From Sarcomyxa edulis (Eukaryota; Basidiomycota; Agaricomycetes; Agaricales; Mycenaceae): a stretch of DNA of 64,000 bases. Positions 48,229 through 59,221 of this stretch are shown in pieces. The stretch is from positions 2,604,001 to 2,668,000 of the forward strand of contig QUOL01000002.1 in assembly GCA_009761415.1 (NCBI GenBank), in the 5' to 3' direction. A program made the position numbers and the translations under genes. The first letter of the stretch is position 1; each line of letters opens with the position of its first letter. The notes under the pieces were generated by a model. That model was not told the DNA's origin. It searched no databases and saw only the letters and a list, made by a program, of their open reading frames with translations.

Positions 48229-48868
48229 ATGGCACGAACCAAAACACTTGCGAGAAAAACCACCGGTGGTATGTACACCTATTCTCTGTAATCTATATTA
48301 TATATCTGATCTCCTCTCATATTGATCACTTCCTCCGTCATACAGGAAAACCCCCTCGCAACCTCCTTCAAAAACCATCGGGACAATTTGGTAGAAAGTC
48401 AGTAGGCAAGGCTGACAGTACAAAGAAACTTAGGCCCCAAATTGGTTATAAAACGGCGAGTTCTGGCAAGGGCGGGAAAACAAAGAAACCCCACCGTTTC
48501 CGTCCCGGAACTGTCGCTCTCCGCGAGATTAGACGTTATCAGAAGTCGACTGAGCTCCTGATTCGCAAGCTCCCCTTCCAACGTCTTGTTCGCGAGATCG
48601 CGCAGGATTTCAAGGTCTGCCGCCATTTGCTGTTTCTTGTGCCTTCTTTTCTCTCTTGTTCCGTTTGTAGCTAACTGTATACAAATCTCTTCAGGCTGAT
48701 CTGCGTTTCCAAGTATCTGCCGTGACAGCCCTTCAAGAGGCCTCAGAGGCGTATCTTGTCTCTCTCTTCGAAGACGTCAATCTCGCTGCGCTTCACGCGA
48801 AACGCGTCACGATTCAACCAAAGGACCTTTTTTTCGCAAGGAAGCTTAGAGGAGAAAAGTGGCTCTGA
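48229..48868 (+). CDS. Divergent histone H3 variant with rebuilt N-terminal tail
   Basis: Exons 48229-48268, 48346-48614 and 48695-48868 give 160 residues, against 140 for the H3 at 39.6 kb. The fold from [20 protein letters not shown] to [19 protein letters not shown] is canonical. The rest of the fold differs modestly ([32 protein letters not shown]) and the end is [12 protein letters not shown], with a Trp-Leu instead of GERS. The tail begins [19 protein letters not shown] and then is new: it is Lys/Gly/Ser-rich, about 23 residues longer, and lacks the ARKS motif around K27. Loop 1 has normal H3 length, so it is not a CENP-A. The last intron matches canonical H3, showing duplication. The frame is intact across all exons, so it is probably expressed. 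Confidence 0.9.
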
Positions 48869-49428
48869 TTTCGTCGGGCATCGACGAGCTTGGGGTGAAG
48901 ATCTTTCATCGCTCTTCGAAGCTACTCCTTAGCATCCGTTTGACCTGATGTACTGCCTATCGTTTGTTTTGTTTGATGAGAATTCATTCTGGCTATGCTT
49001 CATCTGACATTCCATGCCGAAGTGTGAAGATCCAAGCTCCTTCTCTAAAATGATTTGAAAATGCAGATTATAAGATAGAAACTAGAAATGAATGTCTCGT
49101 AAGTAGGATAGGATAGGTATTGGAGGATCGAGGAAATATATATGATTGAGATGATTCGTCGAGATGAAAGAATTGGTATGAATACAGATGTTGTTTTAGA
49201 AAAAGAAAGAGATCGTGTGGAAAGCCGTCCGTCCATCTACCCTGAATGTTTGTATGGTTTTCCGTTGTCTGTACATGTAGTGATTTTCCTCTCGTGCCGT
49301 TAGATTTAGCCTGTCCCCCCGTCGGCCCACAACTCGACTCGCGCGCGTCTCCTCCGACCTCTGCCTTGATTTTTTGTCTTGTTTTCCTCGCGATATATAT
49401 TCTTCTCGCCCCCCGATTCGATAACCGA
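48869..49428. other. Intergenic, nothing recognised
   Basis: About 560 bp between two convergent genes. AT-rich; no coding signal. Confidence 0.45.
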
Positions 49429-51340
49429 TTACAACGCACATCCAGCAATGACGGTCGTAATGAGTACGGCCCCGACTGAGATGATGGTCGAGTACATAGA
49501 ATCCAAAGGACCAGCTGTAGCAGCGCTGGACACACGATCGCCACCTGTGCTTGTTGCCGAGATCGTCGCAGATACAGATCCGATAGTGGCGCTGGGTACG
49601 ACTCCAGAATTATCGTCGTTCATGCTCTCAGCATATGTGGATAGGGCTGCGAATCCGACAGAGGCTGGGTTGTATCGGAACACCGAGTATACGTTTTTCT
49701 ACGGTAGCAAGTTGTATCAGAATCTGATAAGAATATAGAAAGATGGAGACGCACCAAGAATGTATCTCCGACAATCCAAGATGGAGCGCTACTTCCTGTC
49801 GTGAGCTCGAAGAACGCCCCAAGACACTGAGTAGACGACAGCTTTGTAAGTTGGAAGTCTTCAGCACTGATGGGCCAATTCTGGCCACCGAATGCAATGG
49901 TGACGTTCACGGTTGTGTCGCATGCTATCATTTAATGAACGGGTCAAAATGCGTATCAATTACGAGGCTAGCATTATGTACGCACGGTAAATCCAGTATC
50001 CTTCATAATCACCTGTTCCGGCTTGAGAATCTGGAATCTGAGCGAACAGGTCTGCAATGAGATCTGAAGGACCGCCAACAAGAGTGGTTCCAGTGTCGAT
50101 GGCTGAATAGGAACTGGATCCGGAAGGGAGAGTGACCTCGGAACCTTGCACGGTAAGCGCTAGAAAGTGAGGACAGAACGTCAATCGAGGTTCGTATCAT
50201 GTTATAATGGAGAACAAACATGTCATGGGCAGTATCCAATAGGATGTCTCGCCAGTTGGAATATCAGTATACTCAATATCACCGGTGTATAGAGACGTAT
50301 TAGCGAATCCCATGGTGAAAGTGCCTCCGGGTTCGAGAGCTTCGGCTCGACTGTCATCGACATATCTAAACAGAGTTTGATACTTCGTCATGAGTGACGC
50401 TCAATCAGGAGGTAGAAAGTAGATTCACCGTGTCAATTGGAACGTCATGACAGGCTCATCCCAAGCACCATTGGCGACGAGAGTCTGCCATAGTGGTGTG
50501 GCGCCCGATGACGCGATGGTCTGCCATGCGAGACCGAGGAGGCCGGATACAGGGCTAGTCAGGAGTCCCGAGGAAACCGTATCGCAGACAGCTGTAAAAT
50601 GAGGTGAACAAAATGTACCGACAGTTTTGGGAAATGACACGCACCGAAGACCTGATTACTAACGGAAAACCCGGCCATCTGGATAGTATCTTCTCCGAGA
50701 ATCCCAGCAGCTTGCCCACTGCCATAGGTGATACTGAACGCTGTGCTCTCGTTCTTGAAAGTGGTGGAGGCGGAGGAGTCGAAAGTTGGTACACTTTCGC
50801 AACCGGTGATACAATTGGAATCAGCTACCCATAGGTCACTGGGAGGCACGTTCGTTTAGTATCATGGGAGTTAGATGGTGAAGGCTACTCACGCGGAACC
50901 GGTATCGAGAATAACATTATATGAGACTGGGGGTGTGCCGATGGCAAGCGAGCCAAAGAAACTATTAAGTTAAGGTCAACGTTAAGCATGGTCCATGGTG
51001 ATTGACAGGTCATGTCACATACCTTGAATCGGCGTTCTGGTTAGTAATTCTAGTGATCAAAGAAAGTCAGTATGAAATCAAGGGGCTAGAGACGATGTGC
51101 GCACAGATTCGTGCCAGAGCTTCGCTTGCGTGCTTGACCAGCTCCATATTTAGTCTGTAGCATTTCTCTATGATTCCGTGCCCATTGGCCCCAATCAGCA
51201 ACGGTACGACGGGTGTTTGGGCTTCTCCGAAGAGGTATAGACTGTCCAGCAGGTGTAGCGGGGCTTGGAACGGCGAAAGCATCAGAAGATACGGAGAGCA
51301 CGATGGTAGCTAGAGTGATGGGTAGCGAGGAGAGCAGCAT
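49429..51340 (-). CDS. Pepsin-type aspartic protease, secreted or surface-anchored
   Basis: A signal peptide (MLLSSLPITLATIVLSVSSD) and a propeptide with basic residues (RRSPNTRR, ARKR) precede the mature enzyme. The first catalytic motif is in SLAIGTPPVSYNVILDTGSA, the flap is TYGSG, and the second catalytic motif is AIDTGTTLVGGP. A disulfide-type CITGC loop follows DLWVADSN. At least nine exons; the first Asp motif is on its own small exon near 50,900-50,950. The C-terminus has a Ser/Thr-rich stretch and a final hydrophobic segment (TIISVGAVLITTVIAGCAL), which suggests a GPI anchor or membrane tail as in yapsins and CTSD-like basidiomycete enzymes. Stop at 49,429. Confidence 0.92.
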
Positions 51341-52937
51341 TGTTAGAAAACCAGGGAAATTTCGTAGAGCAAGTTGTAGATAGTAAGAAACAAAGAGAGA
51401 AGCACGACCGGCGAGAAAGAAAAGAGTTTAAGAGGGATAAATTGGAAAAGAAAGGAGCCGCCAGGAAGCTGCGGAAGGCCTAGCGATCGGAGGCACAGTT
51501 CTTGTACTTCCCAGTTCGAATACGGCCTGCCAGCTGCAGCCAAGCACCACACCACACCGACGACAGTCTTTTCAGTCAGCCGCTCACTGCTCAGATATAC
51601 CATCCTAGTAGCTCCTCATCGTCCTTCCCAGCATCCAGATACACCTTGGAAGTAGAGCTTGGCGTTTCGTTGGCACCCGGCATGTGTAACCGATTCTTTG
51701 TAAGAACTCTTGTCGAAACAGATCGACACATCCCGCACGACCCGGATTGTAATATTGTCAGGACGTCGACTTGGAGGCTTTCTAACATTTCAAGCTGTCT
51801 GTCTACTCAATGATGCTGACGACTTTCTGCCGTCAGCACCACTGCCACTGCTAGTCCGAATACCCTTTCCCAGCCTTGCTTTGTATCTTGTCGCCGAGGC
51901 ATTACTGCGCACGGAAGACATCGCGCATAGCCGTAAACTCTTGGGTTAGCTTGGGTTCCATACAACATTTCAAGGATACCGGTGGCTACAACTGACTACC
52001 AGCCACTATCAAGTACCACGGTCCACGGGTCAATATCTGGTGAACGACGTTTACTGCTTCTGGTTGACATAGCGATCACATGCGACAGGTCGTGTAGGAT
52101 TTGCTTCTTTCTCGAAATCATGGTGTGAGTTTGAAGCCATATTTGATTTATCAAATTCGCCTTTGCTGACTGCAAACAGCTCCCCCCCTAAATTATGTTA
52201 CTCTGATGCACTTACGAACGTGTTCATTATTTTAGGGGGTCATCCTGCATCCATTCTTAACGCTGTGCGGCGCAGCTTCATGTTTATCAGCTTGCATAGC
52301 CTCCAGCTCTCCACTGGGCTCTCCGAGAGTCCGAGTACTCTCAGTCATTCTCAGCCGACGGAACTTCAAATGAGTCTGTTGCAATCTCTAGAGCTCTGAT
52401 TACTGTTCCCTCGGCGGCCACCAATGCTTTACATTTGTTCGCATGCGATTTTGTATTTGTCTTCACGCTCATGTAGTTCAGGATGTGGTCCTCGTTCGAT
52501 GTACTCTAGTATGTGTGGCTTTCATGTTCAAGCATCATTCATCATGATCAATGTACAACGCTATGGACTCCGACATTGGATACAATCACCCCGACGTTCT
52601 ACGCCATCACCACAACCAAGCGGATTTCCCCTTGGCTGACTGACTTTTAACATCGAAGCTTGACGAAACTGAGAACAAGCAAGCCCAGGAGCACGTCGGT
52701 TCATAGGACGCGAATCACGCTGGAGATGGCGAGCTGGTCTGTGAAGACAGTTCGTTGTGCTGTAAGACCGACGTCTGGTCCTTACTGCTCAGAATTGAGC
52801 GTTAAGCGCCCACGATTTTTCATTCAATGAGCTTTTGTTTGAGTACGAAGTCAAGTGGCTGTGTGACCTTGATCCTCTATCTTGCTCTCCCACTCGAATT
52901 TCCGTACTCTTACTGCTTCGACTGCTTCTCATCCTGA
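51341..52937. other. Gene-poor region
   Basis: 1.6 kb between divergent genes with only short unrelated frames. No motif found. Confidence 0.45.
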
Positions 52938-55306
52938 ATGGACTCGTCTTCCTCGGAATCGTCAGAACCTGATGTCGATCCACAACCACAATCTATGGAT
53001 AACTTGACTAGGGATCAGGAACTCGAGGCCGTATTCAACTATAGACCACCGCGGCTCGAACCGCAATCGTTTGCTGATACATCGCCTATCAGCTCACCGC
53101 TATCGTTCTACGACAAGCATATCGATACAAGTCTCCTATTGAAACGCGTTCGAGTCCTGAGCACCCTTCTTCTCGATGTTCCAGACACCGTCAGCACAGC
53201 ATTTGCATCGATGAAGCAGCAAGGAATAGAACCTATTTTCCACAGGTTCAAATACGCTCAAGATCGCCTAGAAGATCGACGAAGGATTCGACCTATTCCT
53301 AACGCTGAAGTCCTAGCTGACCTCCTTGATAGGACAACGACAACATACGGTTGTAGTGTGGCGTGTACTATGTTTCTTGGTCCCTACAATCTTCCCAAAG
53401 CACATCGTCTCTTCAATTGGAACACAAGACGTGGAGAGGAGGAGTGGGCTCTCGATACCGTCAAGGGTTATCTGGAAGTCAACTATATGACTATACCTTC
53501 CCTTGAGGGTGACTTGAAGGAGTCTATTTCCCAGGTAGTGAGGAGATTTCCGGAGGTGGTGATTTGGATAATCAACACGGTCTCTAAAGAGGCAGAAAGT
53601 CTGTTGAGACTGATGGATACCTCATCGGGATCTTTTGGTTATCAAGTATGCCTGACTAAAGGCTACATCTCACACTCGTTTATCGACAGAGACATATTCG
53701 ATGGACGAAATGCACCTTGGAGACTGCCTAAATCTGTGCAGGCGTCCACTGATGGCCCATGGCGTAATACTCGTTGCCGTCTGTCTACCAGCATACCGAG
53801 CTCGAAGGACCGACGTGTTAAGAGCTCAGGTCGAAAGTCGCGTGCCACTGACAAGAACCAGCAGAAAGATCTCATTGACATCATATTTCCTGCGTCCGAA
53901 GCTCGGGCAAGAAGATGTCGAGAACAAGCTGATGGGGACGCTACCCCCGGGCGTCTGTTACAGCACGTAAGCTTCCTTTCTGTAACTGTAAATTTGAGAT
54001 CTTAATCATCAGTCCGACGTTAATCAGGCTTGGGCTGAAGCCGTTCGTGAAGACGCAACTGTCATTGTTTTCAGTTGCGGAAACTTCGAACGAATTGGCA
54101 TTAGGCATCGAAGGACACAGACACTGTATCTATCGCCACTCATCAAGACTTATCGATGCAAGGATCCTCCCTATGGAAAACTGCATGGCGGACTGTACGT
54201 GGCCGCGCTCGAGGATGCCATAGATCGTGCCATACAACAAAGTGAAGCTGAAGCGGCCAAAGGAGGTCCGTTTGAAGCTCATACTGATCATAGATCGTGG
54301 TTCCCTCCTTTGCCTAACGAAGGTCCGGTGCACAGGCCCCGAAAGCGCAGAAAGATGATAGTCTCCCAACCAGCTGGTATTAAGTCTAATCGTGACTCTA
54401 TCGTATGTGATCTTGCCTCATTCCTCATTACCGATAAAATATAAATTGCATCTATAGATCTTACAAGAGGCTCAGAAAAGACCGCTCGCGTTGATTCTTT
54501 TGCGTTATGGTGTTTACAATTCTCCCGCTCCCGCCTCATTCTTGCGTCACAATTCTTCTTCTACTCAGCGGTCCTACCGTCCCCACGAATATATGACCAT
54601 TCAACTTACTTCCCGCCTTGGGCGTGGGGCTACTGGGATCCTCCACGGTGGAAAAATGGAACTCGAGACTCCCGACGGTCAGCACCTCGTGTATCATGTT
54701 GCTGTCAAACTTGCTTTCACAGAAAAGCAGTGTACAAGACTCGAACGTGAATATGGGATCTATAGACACCTGGCAGCTGCTAATGTCACAGGAATTATGA
54801 GCGTCGTCGGTCTTTTTCAGGATATGGAGGGACATACCTTGGCTCTTGTCATGAGCTACGGTGGGATCTCGTTATGGGATAGAGAGGTCCGTGAGGGCAG
54901 AAAACCTCTAGTTACCAATATAATTAGCGGAATATCACCTTCTGAGCGGTCAGTTTACTCAATCGTATACATTCTGGTCAATCCTCGTATGAACTGACGG
55001 TACCATGTATTCAGTTCTGCCTTTCTTCTCGCTATGGAGAGTATCCACAGTGCTGGCATCAAACACCGTGATATTCGTCCAGCAAACCTCGTCGTCAGCG
55101 ATGACACCGGTGAGGTGGCCATTATAGACTTTGACAGAGCCCACATGGATATCTCAGAAGACGATGCTCGCAACGAGATCATCAAACTAACTGCTCTGCT
55201 GGACGGCAAATATTTTGACCTCGGTGTATCATCGTCTTCAGAAGGTCATTCTCATGCGAGCAGTGGATCTGAGAAGTCCAGCTCGGAGGATAGACATTCT
55301 TCGTAA
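52938..55306 (+). CDS. Kinase-like protein of a basidiomycete family (FunK1-like)
   Basis: The first exon runs from the ATG at 52,938 to about 53,967 and ends RLLQH; a phase-0 intron joins it to AWAEAVREDATVIVFSCGNF. The product has an N-terminal domain of unknown kind (EVFNYRPP-like, VIWIINTVSKEAESLL), a middle block ERIGIRHRRTQTLYLSPLIK that is common in this family, and a C-terminal kinase fold. The latter shows SRLGRGATGILHGG, the lysine in HVAVKLAF, HRDIRPANLVV and IDFDRAH. The DFG Gly is replaced by Asp (DFD), a change frequent in fungal kinase-like proteins. It ends in a Ser/Glu-rich tail. Whether it is catalytically active cannot be judged. Introns also lie near 54,402-54,456 and 54,948-55,014. 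Confidence 0.72.
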
Positions 55307-55552
55307 ATAGGAGTGTACACTGCGCAGGGCGATCGGGTGGTGGTGAGGTTTACGGCGCGGTCCCATTGGGTCTCTCGATTTTTATTATTAGTACCATGCC
55401 ACACACACAACATGTCTTAATGGTACGGCGCGAGATTATCGGGAGAGGGGCCATTCAGATAAGATCCTATATGCATGAGTACATGACAATGAGACATATG
55501 ACAAGACTATTATGAGTTTACATGGATGAAGAACGAGAAAGAATGAGACAGC

Positions 55553-56839
55553 TCAGATGAGCTTGATGAATTTGACATTCCTACCAAATCGGTTCAAGTT
55601 TTGCGTGTGGCGAAGCAATGCAAAGTCTCCTGGTTGCACGCGCGTCCCCGCGGCAAGCAGAGACGCGTACGTATCCCAGGTTAGAGTGTGGAACATTGGC
55701 AACTTAGCACGTAGATTCGCTGGTAAATCGTTGAGATGATCGTTCGCCTTCCATTCGTTGGATGTCGTTCTGGTAAACGTCCACATTTCGTTGGACTGGA
55801 AAACAGACATGGGTGATATCTGGAATAGACGTCTTTCGGTAGCAGCTAAATCTAGAGCATAGATGAGATCGTACAGTAAGCAGGAGGTTTAGAATGACAT
55901 TTACCGAGGAAGTAACAGTATTCTGCGCCGTGCTCCTTTGACAGAGCAACGACAGATACCTCGGCCAACTCGCGACCATGACCGCTGTCGAACATACTGA
56001 AGCTAGACTGGCCTACAAAGAGTCCGGCACCTCCAAAACCAATTACTCCACCAAAAAGTAGGGATTCGATCATATAGCCGGATTCTCCGAGTGCGTGAGG
56101 CCCGAAGTTAGAGCCGTAGAAGTTTGAAAACTGCATACTCCTGCCGGATCGTCTGTCAGGTGCGGCAAGGCCATGAGCCCAATGCCCGAGCTCGTGCATC
56201 ATAGTGGCAAAAAGGATGAACGCCAGACATTTCTTGTTGACTGAGCCTGGTGCTATAACAGTCAATAGATCAGAAATGCTGATACAAGAGGAAGGAAAGA
56301 AAGGACGTACGAGCGTCTTCATAAGCTTTGATGTAATTCATATTGAGGAAGATTCTGTCTGGATACCTATCCCGGATCACATAGCCAACTTCGCCTAGCA
56401 CAGGCATGGTCGACGACGACGACGAAGATGATGATGATGATGATGATGATGAACTCGGAGACGGCAGTGATTGTGATGAGGGAACGAAAGCGGTCATAAT
56501 CAGCGGGGCCTGAATAATTGATCTGCACATGTAGGCCCATACATCGCTTGCTTTAGTAGACGATTCCACTATACGCCCGAATGCTGCCGCACAGTGGGGA
56601 TCGTAGGCGAACTTATATCTGACGGTATTGTATAAGATGCGGAGATATGGGCAAGTCAGGGTTCCGTCGCCATCGCTTGCTGTGAACCAGCGGCTCCCAT
56701 CTTCACGCTTGTGTTCTGACCATAGAGGGATAGTCTCCTGAGTGGGTGTCAAAGTATGTTCCACGGAACCTCCATACAAGATGTTTGAGGGAGGTAAGGG
56801 ATTTGACAGAGAGGCTGCAGTGGACGGCGGATAGCTCAT
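55553..56839 (-). CDS. Metallopeptidase-like protein with HExxH motif and poly-Ser linker
   Basis: The start at 56,839 (MSYPPSTAASLSNPLPP) is the first ATG in frame. The N-terminal part (LWSEHKREDGSRWFTASDGD, YLRILYNTVRYKFAYDPHCA) leads to a run of about 15 serines. After an intron the motif MMHELGHWAHGLAAP appears, which is the zinc-binding HExxH of metalloproteases. The candidate third ligand is not certain; ESGYMIESLLFGG about 35 residues later offers glutamates as in gluzincins. The C-terminal exon ends GRNVKFIKLI. I do not see a signal peptide. The family is not one I can name, but similar HELGHW proteins are common in Agaricomycetes. Confidence 0.6.
56411..56452. repeat. Trinucleotide microsatellite coding for poly-serine
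   Basis: A run of CGA then TGA triplets on the plus strand, read on the minus strand as TCG and TCA serine codons. It lies within the metallopeptidase-like gene and is a likely site of length variation. Confidence 0.85.
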
Positions 56840-57508
56840 CGGCGTAGACAGTCGTATGCGAGGAGAGAGCACTCATCCTAGAGACTGCTGAGGCTTTTTA
56901 TGTACGGAGCCTTAGAGATGAGCATCAGCTGTGCGAAGCACTGTGTGAGTCCGGCAAGGAGACACGAGGTCTCTGCTTCACTCCTTCTAAGTCAAGATCT
57001 TATCGCGATCATCAGTGAGGGAATACATCTTCATATATAGGGGAATAACACATATGCTCGCCATGTTTTTTCAGTGGCCCTGCCTTCGTCCTGAATTCCA
57101 GAGACTAACAAATTGGGTATGATGCCGTTCAAGTTGTCAACGGATTCCAAGTCGTGGGCATCGATAGGGTACTTACTTGGGCTACAGTCAGATGGTATAC
57201 CGTGAGTAGAAGTATAGGCTTCTGAGTCATAGATAGTTGATGCAGTACCAATTCACGTAGGAGACTATGAGGATCGTCCCAGCGGACGTCGCAGGGACGC
57301 AGACCGCAACCAAGTTGAACTTGTCAAAAGGCCCGCGGGACGTCGTCACGCTACTCGTGACACAAAATTGCGGGGTCACGGTCCCTGGACCGTCTTCTCT
57401 TGCCCACTGCCCAACTGGCACGCCAGCATCTCTCGAGGACCGCCCTTCATTCGTGCTGTTATCATCCAGAAAGTGCGGAGCTGAGTTTCATCCAAGGCTC
57501 CAGCTTTC
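56840..57508. other. Divergent intergenic region
   Basis: About 670 bp between the metallopeptidase-like gene and the first F-box-like gene. No motif or convincing frame. Confidence 0.4.
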
Positions 57509-58888
57509 ATGTCATTCCCCCCAGAGCTCTACCGTCTCATTATACGCGAAGCAACATGTGCTCCAGGAGCGCTGGACACCTCGTACGATGCCATTCTTCA
57601 CGAAGATCGCGAAGCTATCCTCGGATCCATAAGACGCTCTTTGGACGTGAAGTGCGCTCTCTGTCTCGTATCAAAAGCATTCTACGACTTGACGGAGGAG
57701 TATCTCTACGAGATCATCATTTTTCGTCGATTTGACCACATATCTCGTGTGGTAAACACCCTCACTCATTGTAACGGAAGATCACCCGGTAGATGGTGTC
57801 GACGCTTGGACATATATCTCAGTCGATGTGGTGATGCTTATCAAGGAGTCGACTGGGATGGGAGCGCTATCCTATGGGGGCTTATTCCTTTGTGTCCCAA
57901 TGTCACCGCATTCTCTTTTCACGGTTGGTACGTGACCGAGTCCGTACGGAACTGCACAGCGCACGGTAACGATTGCCCTCTCGTTCCGTCAGCTGCGCTC
58001 TGGAAAATCATAGCTATGGCTTGGGCATCTTCACTTCGCCGCATCGAGATGTCCGGCATCTGGATGCGAGCAGATCGTTTCGAGTTGTTCATTCGTTACT
58101 TCCGAAATCTACAAGTCTGTCGCATCACCACTATCGAGCCTTTCTATCCTGAACTTCAGATCTTTGATGGAGATGAGAAGCCTATATATCGGTTAGCTAG
58201 GGGCTTTCGGCGTCGGATCCATAAAAGCATCCGGTTCATGAGTCCGGAGGCATTGGCCATGCTTCACCAGTACAAAACTACTGCAGCTTGGCCGTCTTAT
58301 GACGGGAATCGGCCCTATATGCTACCTTCGTTGCACACTCTGCATCTAGATCATTTCCCCCATCTACTCTCCCATTTCCGTCTCCCTAGTGTTCGTTTTC
58401 TGGGCGGTTATGACCTCATGTGTCTTAACAATCTGGTCAGAACTATGCCCTCAGAATTTCACCACATCTCCTCCACGTTCTCATCGTCACTCGCACGATT
58501 TACCTGGGGTTCAGAACACCCCGTCGATTTCGGTCACTTGTTCGACATGCTCCCGTACCTGAAACATCTCAAGATACTGGTACAGTGCGACTATGCACCT
58601 CAGTCTATGGTAGCGCCTCATCGTCCGCAAACGACCGTGACGCATATGGACATCATAGAGATGTCGAGGACGAATCTGAAAGGGATCTCGTCAATACTCT
58701 CCTTCGTGCAGTCGGCTTGGTTCCCCAATCTGAAGAGTATGTCAATCTCATGTCGTGATGAACAGCTTCAAGCTATCAAAGACATACTTCAGGACACTGG
58801 ACTCAGTGTCTCGGGGGTGTCTATCCAGATATCTGGCGGACTACAATCCATTACCGCGGTGCTTCCTCGTTCTCCTTTATACCCATGA
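57509..58888 (+). CDS. F-box-like protein, tandem paralogue 1
   Basis: A single uninterrupted frame of 459 residues, unusual here, where most genes have introns. The N-terminus FPPELYRLIIREAT and the following CLVSKAFYDLTEEYLYEIII fit an F-box-like helix bundle (P-E-L...L-V-S-K-x-F). The rest has spaced Leu/Ile patterns (LPSLHTLHLDHFPHLLSHFR, LPYLKHLKILVQC, FPNLKSMSISCR) that look like irregular leucine-rich repeats. That fits the large basidiomycete F-box/LRR-like family thought to select substrates for SCF ubiquitin ligases; the assignment is inference. The next gene at 59.2 kb is a clear duplicate. Confidence 0.62.
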   Translation: MSFPPELYRLIIREATCAPGALDTSYDAILHEDREAILGSIRRSLDVKCALCLVSKAFYDLTEEYLYEIIIFRRFDHISRVVNTLTHCNGRSPGRWCRRLDIYLSRCGDAYQGVDWDGSAILWGLIPLCPNVTAFSFHGWYVTESVRNCTAHGNDCPLVPSAALWKIIAMAWASSLRRIEMSGIWMRADRFELFIRYFRNLQVCRITTIEPFYPELQIFDGDEKPIYRLARGFRRRIHKSIRFMSPEALAMLHQYKTTAAWPSYDGNRPYMLPSLHTLHLDHFPHLLSHFRLPSVRFLGGYDLMCLNNLVRTMPSEFHHISSTFSSSLARFTWGSEHPVDFGHLFDMLPYLKHLKILVQCDYAPQSMVAPHRPQTTVTHMDIIEMSRTNLKGISSILSFVQSAWFPNLKSMSISCRDEQLQAIKDILQDTGLSVSGVSIQISGGLQSITAVLPRSPLYP

Positions 58889-59221
58889 TCCCTTACTATT
58901 GACCTGCCTGCAAGACATCATCTCATTACGACGGAACTTCCAATACAGACATCCCGAACTGTTTGCTTGGCTTTGGTTTAGATCCACTAAATGTCAACAT
59001 TTTTTCTATCTAGCATACAGTTTGCATATATAACTCGGTGAGGGAGACTCGGAGCTGAGCTCGAAGGTCTTACGGGGATATCAGCCACGTGCACCGTCCG
59101 GCTCAACTTTAGACACATTGACCTCTCTTGAACTCAATTGAGTTGCCAGAACTTCGAAGAGCCTAATAGCAACTGCAAAGACTACAGCCAGGCTTGCGGT
59201 GGCCGTTCTTAGGTTCTTGTT

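Noticed and set aside
48229..48868. H3 variant as the centromeric CENP-A
   Set aside because: Loop 1 and helix regions have ordinary H3 length and sequence, lacking the CENP-A targeting features; only the tail and extreme C-terminus differ.
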